This document shows, in pieces, positions 20,633-32,414 of a stretch of 64,000 nucleotides of DNA; the stretch's first letter is position 1; every line of letters begins with the position of its first letter. The DNA lies in assembly GCA_029531795.1 (NCBI GenBank), contig JAPEIS010000003.1, forward strand, positions 2,666,001 through 2,730,000, in the 5' to 3' direction. Source of the stretch: Sclerotinia nivalis (taxonomy: Eukaryota; Ascomycota; Leotiomycetes; Helotiales; Sclerotiniaceae). A model generated the notes under the pieces. That model was not told the origin of the DNA. It worked only from the letters and a program-made list of their open reading frames with translations, and searched no databases. The translations under genes were made by a program, and so were the position numbers.

Positions 20633-21781
20633 CTTCTTCCTCACAACAACAACAATAATAACAATATTTGCACGACTTAGCAACACCGCCACCTTCTTTG
20701 TTAAGAGCTATTATCTACAGTCCTGATCAATTTCTTCTTGTATTTCTTTAATCTCAATTCTTTTTTGAGGAAGAAATATCTCTTTCCTTTTTTGTTTCTA
20801 CAAGTTCTTTTCAACAAATCAAGCATAAATTTGCAGTACTTTCCAACTTCTAAGATATCGAGAATTTCCTCTGATTGCCTCTTACTCTGCAAGTGGTAAT
20901 GGAACTGGACAGTACCTAATACAATTTTACTCTCTATTTGCTTGTTCTTGTAAGTATTAATTCTCCTTGTCCACCTTTGAAATTCAAAACTCTCACTGTC
21001 TTGGAGTGTCTTGTCCAGATAACTTCAATAGTATTTGCATTAAGATCTTTGCTAATACTTACTTCAAGAAACATAGTGGAACATTTCAATTTGCTACTAT
21101 TTTGCTCTCAAATTGCTCTACATTCATTGCCCATTGCTCCACCTTGTAAGTACCACTACTTCTCTACTTAGCAGTCTCTTGAAGCTCAAAATATTACACC
21201 AACATGAATTCTTTAACCCAGATACTTTCAAGATTAAAATAATCCACTTTAATCTCATTTAAACATTGACTAACAAACAATTTTACAGGAAATAAAATAA
21301 CTCAATTAGTAGTTCTGACTTCATTTACTTTTTTGTATACTCAAGTCCTTCTTTTCCTTTATCCTTTTCCAGAAGTTCAAGATAGTATAAGATCGTCAAA
21401 TGTCTTATCAATATCTTCAAAAATCATTCTATTTAAAAGATTCCTTATCGAGCATTGACTAATAGCAAATGAATTTTCATAGCTTGAATACCATACAATC
21501 AAAACAGGATTCAATTTCTATTTGTTCACTTGAACATTGAGCCAACAAAGAATTTCTGATTCAGACTACGGCATTCACAGCTTCTCAGACATAATTGTGA
21601 GTTTAATCACAAATTTCAATTACTATGATTGTTTTACTAATTAGATCAGTCAATAGGTTACTGAACCCAACAAGTACAACTGATATTTGGTCATTTCACT
21701 TGGCCTCCAAACAAGGATCCTCGAATAAATCCACCAAACAACAATACAATCAAAGTCTCAGGCATACCATACCTCGCAACT
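20633..21781. other. Upstream region of the RGG-protein gene
   Basis: No coding frame stands out. An AAC/AAT trinucleotide run lies near 20646-20668. Several GTAAGT-like sites (near 20949 and 21146) could be donors of introns in a long 5' leader of the gene at 21782, but this cannot be settled by eye. Confidence 0.45.
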
Positions 21782-23898
21782 ATGACTACTGTCAAGCCAA
21801 TTGTTGAGGAGCGCCAACATCACTCATGGGGTTTGTTGGTACAAGGACGTCCTGCTACTCCCTCGGAGGGTAGAGCTCAGGTAAGCAACTTAGAAGTCAG
21901 AATACAAACCCAAACATTAACAGATTATAGCAATATACTAGGATTGGATGTAAGGATACACAATCCCTTATTACCCATAACAATGGAACTTGCTTGGAAT
22001 TCGGTCCTTGGGTACGTACATCTATTGTGGATCTTGCACATTAGCTAATAATTTCTTAGGACTTAGTTGATGAATTTGATGCAACCAAACCCTTTTATCA
22101 GCAAGTACTCCTTATCGACACTACCATCAAGGATATCCAATCAGTTCGAGTCCGCCATAATGATCAAGTTGGTGATGAGGTCGATGTGTTCAAGGGCTTT
22201 AGGACTATTCCATACACAGGAGAGATTCATCAACATGTTTACCCGAACGGTGAAACATATACTCAGGTACCGAGTTACTATGCAAGTGTATCGAATACGG
22301 CTTCGATGTACTCCACCACCAATAAATCTGACATTATTGGCGAGGCACACCCTGGTCTATCATCGGATACCAGATTTGGCGTCCTAGTACCAAACCAAAG
22401 CCAAAATCAAAACCAAGGACGTGGTGGAAATTCGTATCGAGGCAATGATCGACAAAATGGCCGAAGCAACCAACATTATGGTGAGCGTGGAGGTTGTGCC
22501 CAACTAAACCGTCGTGGAAGACGCGACACGCACTTTGGACGTGGACAGGGACGTGGACAGGGACGTGGTGAGGGACGTGGTGATGGACGTGGACATGTAC
22601 GTGAAAGTACACGCGGCGGGAGACATTTCGAGAGTGGTGGCCACCATCATAATACTAGCAGCACACAAAATGGAAATAATCAGCGTCGGGAGGATGATTA
22701 CGACGAGGAACGCTGGTGGGGCCAACCTGCTCCTCGGGAGATTCTAGCTGGCTACCAAGACGAAGCTGATCGCAGCTATCCTAGCTACGATGAAGACGAT
22801 CGTCAATATTCTAATTACAAACCTTACCACCCAGATGATCATACGTACTTGGGACCAAATGGAGAGGGATTTCCTCACCTCACGCTGACCCATGGGCAGC
22901 AAGCACCAATCTATCGTGGGTTCGAAGAGGCGTATCCTCTAATCCCTCCACCTAACGCAGTATTAATGTCCTATAACGGACCCATCAATCCTTATGCTCA
23001 TCCAGTTCCTATCGAAGGCAACCCATATGGATTCCCCAATTTTTACCAATCAATGCAAAGTAGAGTTCCATTCAATAGCTATACAAGCAGCAGTGCGGTT
23101 TACTCGCCAGAATCGGAAATGGAAAGCCATGTCGGTGGCCATTCTCCGTATTTCGTACCTGGTCATGATGTTGGGGTTGATGTTTCGATGGGGTCGGACA
23201 ATGGTCATGAGGCGACTAATCCACGTCCTCGAGTGGTTTTACCTCCCACTACTCCAGGCGGCCAAACATACGTCAGCTATTCGGCCGGGTATGAGGGGCA
23301 TTTGCGCGCAAATGTACATCCTCCAACGCCATTCGGACCTTCTGCTGGCCGTTCTCCCATGAGAACTACCACGAATGAAGGTTCCCCACTGATGCGCCCT
23401 CGTCGTCACGCAACTGATCCAAACATGTCATTCACCCCTTTGACACATGCTCGTACAACATCAGGATCTGGTACAGATTTACGTCGATTGGCGACGGGTA
23501 ATTCTGGATTTGCAATTGCCGAACCAAGAAGTTCGCCAAGCGCCAGTGCATTCTCTCCAGGATCGGGCTCACCACGGCATGTAAATATGGACTCGATGAC
23601 AGCCAGAAGCTCTCCTGGTATGTCATTCTCAAATCTGAGTGTGGTTGGTGGCCCCATGACAAGAAATGCATCTTCTCATGAGCTCAAGTATGCTGGATAT
23701 TCAATCCCAGGGCAATCCATCCCATCATCGGGTTTGGTCTCACGTACTTCAACTCCACTCGCCAATCCCGGTCGTCGCTGGTTTGAATCCAGACAATTTG
23801 TTCCAGACGGAAGCAGATTGTCATCCCCTGGTGTCACTAGCCCTTGTCAGAACAGTCGCATCTGGGCAGAGCCTAGGTCCGAGGATGGACAAATGTGA
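21782..23898 (+). CDS. RGG/GR-repeat low-complexity protein (hypothetical, possibly RNA-binding)
   Basis: Two exons, 21782-22015 and 22060-23898, join in phase 0 across a 44-base intron (GTACAT...CTTAG with a GCTAAT branch-like site) to give 690 residues. The N-terminal 130 residues are ordinary and moderately hydrophobic, with a compact part around LLIDTTIKDIQSVRVRHNDQ. Residues near 195-265 form a run of GRGQGRG, GEGRGDGRG and GHVRE repeats. The rest is Pro/Ser/Gly/Tyr/Asn-rich. RGG-type tracts are typical of RNA-binding and condensate-forming proteins, which suggests but does not prove such a role. An alternative donor GTACGT four bases upstream would create an immediate stop, which decided the splice. 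I do not recognise an orthologue. Confidence 0.72.
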
Positions 23899-24457
23899 TT
23901 GGGGAGAGACGTGAAGACATACACGGACAGAAACGTGTGAGGAGAGGTGAGAGATGTGGAGGAGCGACGTGTTTTGACAATACGAAGGTATTAGGTTTTT
24001 TAATATGGTTATGATGGGCTCGTGGACAGAGATACTTGAATGCTTAGTCGATGAGTCTTTATAGTCAGGTTACTTCTCGACTTTTACTCAATCTTCTTAT
24101 CCAAACGGTGTAATGGCGAAGGGAAGATGGTACTCGGATAGTTAGATAGTTGGATAGCGAGAGTCTTGACAGTTCGATTTCAACATTGACTCTTTACTCA
24201 GTCATTCACCAGTTGATAGTTATTCCTGACTTTTAACGGTGGGCTGATTGCAGGTAGCCCCACAAGATGAATAAAATGCTTTTTTATAAGTTGGTGATTC
24301 TCATTCGACTCTTGTGCTTGTGAGATGATGATTGTGAAAGGTTTCTTTGTAAATGAGGGACGTCGTCAGGTTGATTAATAAGCATAATTCTTATCCTTAT
24401 CCTTATCCAAGCTCCAAGCTTCCAAAAAGTTGCAGGCAACAGCTTCAAATATTCAGA
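23899..24457. other. Intergenic region between RGG gene and hus1
   Basis: It contains the 3' end of the first gene and the promoter of hus1. A CTTATC pentamer-like run lies near 24389-24410. No other feature. Confidence 0.55.
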
Positions 24458-25692
24458 ATGCGGTTTAAGACTTCCGTCCGGAATATTCAGACTTTCAGCA
24501 GTAAGTGTTATTTCTTTGGTTCTCTAGAAAGATGGTCTCACAACTTACAAAATTACAGAACTGACAGCTTCATTGTCATCACTTGGCAAAGTAGCTTGGG
24601 TACGCCTGGACGACAATGGAGTACGATTCACAATTATTCCTGAGACAGGAACTCAAGTATGGGCGTGAGTAATGCATTCATTACAGTTTGAACTGAAATG
24701 CTAATCCAGGAAAGGTCTCTCTCAATTGACTCTATATTTGAAGACTACACAATTCAATCCGCCGCTCCAGATAATACGATCAACATAGAACTACCCCTCC
24801 CACCCCTCCATCGCGCTTTAAAATCCGCAATAAACGCGTCATCTGCTTCAATACGACTCACTAAACGAGATGGAATGCCAGTACTATCTCTCACAGTTAT
24901 TACAAATACTATGATGCATGGAAAAAGCGCAAACTTTCTTGGTGGTGAAGGTGAAGCAGCAGATCCATTTAACGAAGGGTTCCGCGAAGAAAGTCTTGAT
25001 GCGAATATAAGAAGAGATAGAGAGGCTATCGTTACTCAGGATATTCCCATACGTATTTTGACGGCAGATAGTGTGGAAGGAATACACGAGCCAAGGGTTA
25101 GAGATCCGGATGCGCATATTATGCTGCCTTCTCTGATACAGTTGAAAGCTATCTCCGAACGTTTCACGAAGCTCGCAATGGCCACGGCATCTGGTGGAAC
25201 GAGAGGAGTCAGTGGAGGAAATATACCGAAGTTGGAGTTGAGCGCAAATATGCATGGTAGTTTGAGATTGAGTATTGCTACGGATGCATTGAATATCTCA
25301 AGTGTATGGACAGGTCTCAATAATCCGGAATTGGACCCAAGGCAAATGGAGGATGGAGAAGATGAAATTGAAAACCATCCAACAACGAGACTTAAAGCTG
25401 CTGGTCCGGATGCTTGGTCAACTGTTAGAATAGACGGAAGAGATTGGGGAAAAGTACTTAGTGTTGGGAGACTTGGTGGAAGAGTAATTGCTTGTGAGTA
25501 TTTCACGTTCTGAGGTTGATGATTCATACTGATAATTTTAGGTTTCGTCAATGATCATGCGTTGATATTATATGTATACCTTGACAACTATGATGAAGGC
25601 GACGAGTCTGTTCTAACGGTATGACCCATAATATTTATCAGCATTCACATTCTAACGTTCTCTAGTACTACATTTCTTCGTTCAGTGCATAA
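24458..25692 (+). CDS. hus1: DNA-damage checkpoint clamp subunit Hus1
   Basis: Hus1 forms the ring-shaped 9-1-1 clamp with Rad9 and Rad1, loaded at damaged DNA to activate the ATR/Mec1 kinase. Five exons fit: 24458-24500, 24559-24664, 24715-25493, 25542-25618 and 25666-25692, giving 343 residues. Recognisable family features are the start MRFKTSVRNIQTF, the strand K-V-A-W-V-R-L-D-D-N-G-V-R-F, the IDSIFEDYTIQS segment, the N-I-E-L-P-L-P-P-L-H-R-A-L stretch, and the end with VNDHALILYVYLDNYDE and YYISSFSA. The third exon needs the acceptor GAAAG, because the nearer CCAG would shift frame. If the last intron is retained, the protein ends eight residues earlier at TGA. Confidence 0.85.
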
Positions 25693-25831
25693 ATCACCAA
25701 AAAGAACTTGGGAAATATTGTTTCAGCGATGGCGTTTGGGTTGATACCACATTTTACATTGAGCATCTGTTTTACAAGGATACAACATGTTCCAGGATAT
25801 AGCTTCATGAACAACAAAGTTATCTGTAGCT

Positions 25832-26155
25832 TTAATATACCTCTGGGGGTACACTACACACATGATTTTGAGACCTCAGCCCTACACTCCTCCCCGTCGT
25901 TCCCCGTTTCTGCGTCAAACATCCGGCCACCTCTCGCGCCCATTCAGCTATGTCTCCGTGTCACTCCTTCGTGGAGAAGCCCACGAGTACCCCCTCCCTG
26001 TCATATCCCTGAATCGCCCCGAGAAAAGGTATTTCAGGTTCGTCCAGATACAACCGCAAAGCGTACCCATCACCCATCCTAAATCGTCTAAAATCATAAT
26101 CATACCGGGACTAGTACTCCAATGCATTACCCGTCTCGTTATCTGATCACTGCAT
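25832..26155 (-). pseudogene. Small decayed gene, three stops at probable Trp codons
   Basis: A 108-codon frame from ATG 26155-26153 to TAA at 25834-25832, with internal TGA, TAG and TGA. Each sits where Trp would fit, next to aromatic or charged residues. Between them lies a convincing protein-like run including ALRLYLDEPEIPFLGAIQGY. Trp-to-stop by G-to-A is RIP-like. It is convergent with hus1, 140 bases away. No family is recognised, and chance openness cannot be excluded for so short a frame. Confidence 0.33.
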
Positions 26156-28763
26156 CGTTTATTTCGTGCTTCTGGTGATGGAAATAGTTGGCTTGAATTG
26201 TAGAATTGTTCAAATATGTTTGGTGTGATGCATTCTGTGTATATCTAGAATGTTCAGGATGTTCTTGTCGAGTTTATTTTATGGAAATTTTATGATATGA
26301 ATGGATAGTATTAGCCATGCTTTAAGTCTTTTGTGTCGAAGGTCTGGGAGTTGGCTCAGATTCTTTAGGTGGTTTTATTGAAGACGAAAGGGCGCTTAAA
26401 TCTTTAGTCTTTTATTTTTATTTTTATAATATAGTTGATGTCCTTCCTACTTGTATAGATGCTTCTCATTCGCTTCCACCCCCCTCCCAAAAGTAAAAAA
26501 AAAAAAAACGCTTTAATTATTCCCTTGATTTAATATGCTTGTTTTTTCTCGGAGTATCGAAACTTACAAATTTATTCTGCTCTATATCCGCCATAGGAAG
26601 CTGCTCGCGTGGACGATTCCATGAACCAAAATGAAAGCATGAATTTCTGCTGGCAATTATCAGGTTGGGAGAGTGTATTTTTGTTATGAACCATGGCAGA
26701 TAGAAGCCATGGTGCGAGATGGGGCTCGTGAAGGACATTTCGTAATGGATGAAGCTATTTCAAATATTCGATTTGGAGGGGCCGATGAAAACTCCGTGTA
26801 TATGTGTGTCAAGTGTTTGCTTAAGCCTGTGGCGCTATCTCGCAGAGTTTTGGCGCATTCTCTCATGCAATGAAGGCGAATTTCTAGACTATTTGAAGGT
26901 GAAAAGCCCTTGTATTGAAGACGTTTTGAGGAATAAATTTATGAGAGATGAGAAGTATTTGTTATTATTTATAAGTTCATTTTTTGACATTTATGCATCG
27001 GAGTGAAAAGGGGTTATATAAGAGTTTTCATTTATTTCGCTTAAGCCTGGAATACGTAGACTCGCCTAATACTGATGCTATTTTATGTGGAAGGAAAAAT
27101 AAAGATGCTAGATGGGTGTCTAGAAAGAGCTCCTAGGTTAATATGGTGATTGGCACGTAAATTACTATCAGCGTAGTAGATTCGTCATATGTCTGCCTTA
27201 AAAGAAGTCTCAAAAGCTCTAGTAATTGATGCCAAGGTTCAGTTCTCTCGTGGATAAAAACTTCTAATTTGTGACCTCCATTTTCTACATTCGCGCCTCC
27301 TCTATGTCTGATATTTTCTGTCGTGTCTCATAGTCTAAAATTCATGACTAATCTATAGTAATCACCTAATGACCATGTTGGTGGTCATTGGTACTCGCTT
27401 AGACCATATATCGTTGAGCGTTTAGTGAGTTTGGGTTATATACATGTCGATGTGAAATTGCCCCTGGATGAATTCCAAAACAACGGCTGCATATGCGAAA
27501 AGACTATTCTAAATGGATCTTACATGCTCCGTAGACCTGACAAAGATCAGATGCAACCTACGGTAAATCATCCTGTTGCCAAGTCAAATGCATTCTTTAT
27601 ATGTAATTGTGTAGTCGTTTCTCAATCTCTAGCTTCCTGTTTTCTCTACTAATCTACTAGAGTAAACACAAAAGGGAGTTGGGCTCTGCACGATTGTATC
27701 ACAAAAGAATTGCCTTCATATGATTCTTTCAAAAAATGACAAGAAGATTCATGCTGCTACTGTACCAATCTCGTTCATATAAGTAGGGTTGCATTCCTAT
27801 TATTTCACTAGTGAAGATGGATAGAGATGCAAATTAACTCTAAGCATCGAAATAGTTATTCCTACAGCTTTTGTACGTTGTTTGGAAAGTGCCCGGATAT
27901 GCGGTTGGATTCCAAAGAGATATATATACAAGAGCAGGAACACCTTAACCTTCTGAAATGGAACTGTTTCCATGGCAGATGACCACGATTGATTAGATAT
28001 CTAAAAATATTAACCTGAATTTAAATCTGGACCTTCCTTCCAGGCCATTACTGGAAGTCTAGAAATATTACGAATTCGCACCTTTCGTTTCTGTCTTCAC
28101 TCTCAATTTCAGTACAGAATCTTCCTTCACTTATCAACTGGCTATTCTCTTGCATAACTAACTACTCATAATTATTCAAGATTAATGCAGAGCTGATTAC
28201 CACATCAACTTGATACGGGTCGTACGGCTGGTTCAATACGCTTCCCTAAGGTTACGGATGTTGAGACACTCGCGCTCAACAGCAATCACCCCATCCCCCA
28301 GACGTACACCCGCGCATAACAATAGAAGCAAGGGTCGTCTATGCACCGTATACTAAGCTCTACAATACCATGATCCATGGATGCGCTCAGTACTGCGGTC
28401 TCCAATCCAGCCAAGATACACCCGCGCTCAACAATGGCTACAATGCCCTTGTAAAAACCGTAGACGTAAACCGTGTATATTTGTAGTTGCTTGAGTTCAA
28501 TACAGCCTCATTAGCGTACTTCTTGTACATTTTTCCTAATACTTAAGTTCATTCTCAAGCCGTCTATCTTCTCGACATAACATCAAAAAGCTTCTAACCA
28601 AAATTCAAAAGCTTCTTTAAGATACCTTGATATTCAAACAAATACCTTCAAGAACTTCTTGAATAAACATTTTGACAGTATCAAAGGTCTTCTACTCTTT
28701 GAACTTTCAATAATTTTACAGTACCTTTTTAAAACAAGAAAAACTCCTTCAACAAACCACAAG
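26156..28763. other. Gene-poor interval upstream of the SAP gene
   Basis: AT-rich, with only short unconvincing frames. A poly-A run at 26499-26510 and related phrases such as CCCGCGC-TCAACA near 28270-28440 are the only visible patterns. The last 200 bases are rich in CTTC/CTTT and AAGCTTCT, as expected for a promoter and leader. Confidence 0.5.
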
Positions 28764-31700
28764 ATGTCACAGTCAGGATTCTTTGATGACATGGCATCAG
28801 GCATGGAATTCTTTTCGTATGATAACATTGATCTATCATCATTTCAATACGATGGAGATGTAGGAATACCCTTATACGATGAGGTACCCCCGAAAAGCCC
28901 CCCTCTTTCACCTACGCCCTCCAGAGAAGAAACTCCAGAGTTCCTCCGTAGTGTCTTGGAAGGCACTGAGTTCTCTGAGTTGCGGCCACGATCGGAGAAA
29001 GAACGTGCTCAGAATGGTGCTAAACCTAGTTCTGAAAAGCCCTCCGAAGATTTTCAAAAGCTAGATTCTGAAAAGCCCTCCGAAGAGTCTCAAAAGCTAG
29101 ATTCTGAGCGCCAATTTGATGGTAAAGCCAATAACACCAATGAACCATCTGTCTCAATGACCTCTGATCCACCACAGGATGTCAATAATGCTACTACCGC
29201 GTCTGATACCCCAGAAAACACTGCGGAAAATATCACCGATGACATCGACAACGATTCCTTGTTTGGAGACTTCGAGGATTCTGGTCTGGGTATTGATGAT
29301 GATGGCTTTGACACTGCCTTCGACGCCGGAGATTGCAAGAGTGTCAAAAATAAGAACAATGTTCTGACTCCTATTGCCACTGTCTTGGAGCCAAATAGAC
29401 TCCACCTCCCCGAACCCCCACGTGTGAATACTTCACAACAACGACTTCACCTACCGGATCACCCAGGTGACAACCCCGCAAAGGATAACAACGGAACCAG
29501 ACTCCATCTTCCCAGCACCCCAAGTGCGGACATCCAACAAGCTGCAGTCAATACCTTTGTCCAACAGCAAAATAATGTTGGCCAAGAAAACTCGACTGCT
29601 CCATTGAAACCTCGTAATGCCAGGAGTGGTCGAAGGCAAGGAGGTGCTGGTACCTCTGGCAAGATGAGTCGTCCTCAGAGTCATGATCGTGCTCGTGCGA
29701 CTGGACCAACAACAAAACTTTCTGGGCCTCCACCGTCGGTGTTCCAACCTCTTGAACTTGACTCGTCATCTGATGAGGGCAAATCCTCGAAGTCTCGGAG
29801 GGCTTCGCATTTCACATGGGCGTTCGCAGGACACGTTGATTTTGGTAAACCTGGTCCTGGCAACAAGTACAGACGAAACAATTCAGCGCAGGACCCAATA
29901 ATGGTTGGTGATGATTCAAAGACGGTTGAGAAGACCAATGAGGAAGTCAATAATCGTCAATCACAGGATGTTGACCGCCCAGTCACAAAAGTTCCAGGTG
30001 TCATTGATCTCACAAGTGAAAATGGGGATGGATCACCGGTTGAGAGTGATAAAGACAACCACATTGGTGAGGTTGATGGAAAAAATCATTCTGAAGACTT
30101 CGCAGATGGCCAGAGTTCTGCTCAAGACTACGAGAGCTTTCCTACTCCTGCGCAAAATCACCTGGCACCCACGAATAATCCCATTCGACAGACTCCGGAG
30201 GTACAGCCTGTTTTGCCGTACCATCCACAAGTACCGGCCAACGCGCAATTTCCGGCTCCTCAAAATCAAGCTCCTCATCAACCTCAACTTCGGGAACATT
30301 CAATGTTTGAGACGCCAAGCGGGTTCATTCACTCCCCTCATCCCAGCTATCCGAATATTGGACGACGGTATTTTCAGAACAACGGGATTTTTTCGAACTC
30401 TCCTCTGAATTATTCGTCACCATATGGGCAGCACATACAACAGACTCCGGAAGTGCATCCTCTTCGGTCTTCCTATCCCGAAGTTGAAAACAATTTGTCC
30501 TTCCCCAATTCTAATGACGGGCTTCCTCGGTTTCCTGTATTTCAGGAGGCGCATGGATTGCAACATCTTCCAATGGATCAAGCAGCTTCATTCCCTCATC
30601 ATGGTCACTTGAGCCAAGTGAATGACCAATATGACGACGGCCTCAGCGATGGAGCAAGTGATAGCGAAGAGGAGAGCTCGGTTAGTGGAACCAGAGACAT
30701 TCGGAATAACGGACGCAATGCACAAGCGAGCCCCCGGAGGAATAAACCGCGGCCATGCGAGAGTCGTGCCGAATATGGCTACCATAGACCATGGATGAGA
30801 TACGATGAGTACAAGTATCTCTTCCCTCTGGCTGAGCCACGTTTGTGCTTTGAAAATGCGATTGCGAAGCGAAGGGAAGAGGACGCGGTATTGATAGCCA
30901 AAGGAGAGGCGATCCCTCCAAGAAATCCCATCATAAGGCACATCAAGATTTCTCACGAGAGACTCAATGCACTGAATCAGTAAGTTGAACTACTCACTTC
31001 CCCGAGCTGTTACCTGACCATAAATGAGTAATGAATATTTTGCTGACTGATACTTCCTAGACTCCGTCTCTCAAATGGTGAAGAGCCATTCAAGCCGAAG
31101 CTTTCAGGCGTGAAAGATCAGTCCGCTTTCCTTGAGGCAAAAAGAAGAAGGATTGAAGAGGAGCAGGAAGAGTATTCTGGCTATGAGGGGCAGGAAACTG
31201 GACCAGACGCAAAGCGCCCGAGACTCGCCCCAGCACCGATCCAACCTGCCGCGCCCGCGATTGACAATCCGATGATGGGACAGCAAGATCCTAATGCGAT
31301 GATGAAGCGCCAACGATACTATATGGCATACCGAGTACCACAGTTGAAGGATAAATGCAAAGCTCTGGGACTTCGCACCCAAGGGCTGAAAGGCGTTTTG
31401 GTACAACGCTTGGTGGACCACGAGGCTAATAGCCGCCCTGTTGCTGCAAACAATGGTCAGCAAATGAATCAGGCTCAAGGTGGTTGGGGAGCTGGTCAAG
31501 GCCGGCCAATGCCTGATGTTGGTCCCATGAATGGAATGCAGGCTCCTCCCGTCGCAATGAATTATGGCCGACAACAGCATCAAGGTCAGGGTGGCCGGGG
31601 AGTTCGTCAAGATCAGCCATTGCCTTATGCAGGTCCAGTGCATGGAATGGGACCATCATATAACTACCAGCAAAATCCATCAACCATGCAATACGCTCCA

Positions 31701-32414
31701 GCAACAAGTTATCGAGCACCTGGCACTGGATCGATTATGTATGGTAATACAAGTCAGCCACCATGGAACGGTGGTCGTGGTGGATCTTTGAATAACTATT
31801 ATCCACAATTAACCCATGGTGCTAGCGCCGGACAGGAATCAATGAATGCTGGTCTTGGTGGATATGGTGGCTTCCAGCAGCCGATGAATGGTGGTAGCAA
31901 CGGATACACTCATGGAAGTTTTCAACAACCATATTCCGCAGGCCATCAAGGAAACGCTAGTGGTAGTCCTCAATATTCAACCCAAGGTTTTGCTGGTGGA
32001 TATGTGGCTAGCTTTCCTGAAGGATCGATGCATGACCCGCCTTGTGGAACGTCTAGAGGTAGCATGCGGCAACCATCAAGTGGCAATGGCAATGGCAATG
32101 GAAATGTTAATATGGCTATGGGTATGGCCTTTGACCACATGTCCAGTATGAATCCCGATCAGAACAACATCAATCAAACAATGTCGAACTCGTTGGGTTC
32201 TAATTCGATGAACTGGCAAGCTGATGGGCAAATGGGTACAGGTGATATGAACTGGAATCAACAATTCTACCAGAGACCTTCTCATGGTGGCCCTCAAGAA
32301 TCATCACAAGGTCTTTCTCATGGGCCTTCTGAACAGTTTCAATCCCTCGGCTTTGATGAACCGCCAAGAAATCCGTTCAATAGGGATAGGTTCAGCCCTC
32401 CACCATCTAGCTAG
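28764..32414 (+). CDS. Large SAP-domain protein with prion-like C terminus
   Basis: Two exons, 28764-30979 and 31061-32414, are spliced in phase 2 (GTAAGT donor, CTGAC branch-like site, CCTAG acceptor), giving 1189 residues. The N-terminal 740 residues are acidic, Ser/Pro-rich and disordered, with tandem P-S-E-(D/E)-x-Q-K-L-D-S-E units near 93-115 and an I-D-L-T-S motif. After the splice comes a bipartite basic stretch (EAKRRRIEEE). A SAP helix-extended-helix follows near residues 826-862 (MAYRVPQLKDKCKALGLRTQ, then GLKGVLVQRLVDHE). The remainder is Gly/Asn/Gln/Met-rich. SAP domains bind AT-rich or matrix-attachment DNA, or RNA, so a nuclear role is likely. The precise role is unknown. An upstream TTG in frame was not used as start. 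Confidence 0.8.

Noticed and set aside
22334..23914. Several frames on both strands within 22334-23914, including His-rich and Thr/Ser-rich minus-strand frames
   Set aside because: They lie over the RGG-protein exon and reflect its repetitive codons; the plus frame of 21782-23898 is the better one.
29090..32297. Many frames opposite or overlapping 28764-32414
   Set aside because: Shadows of the SAP-protein gene, with no independent motif or start context.
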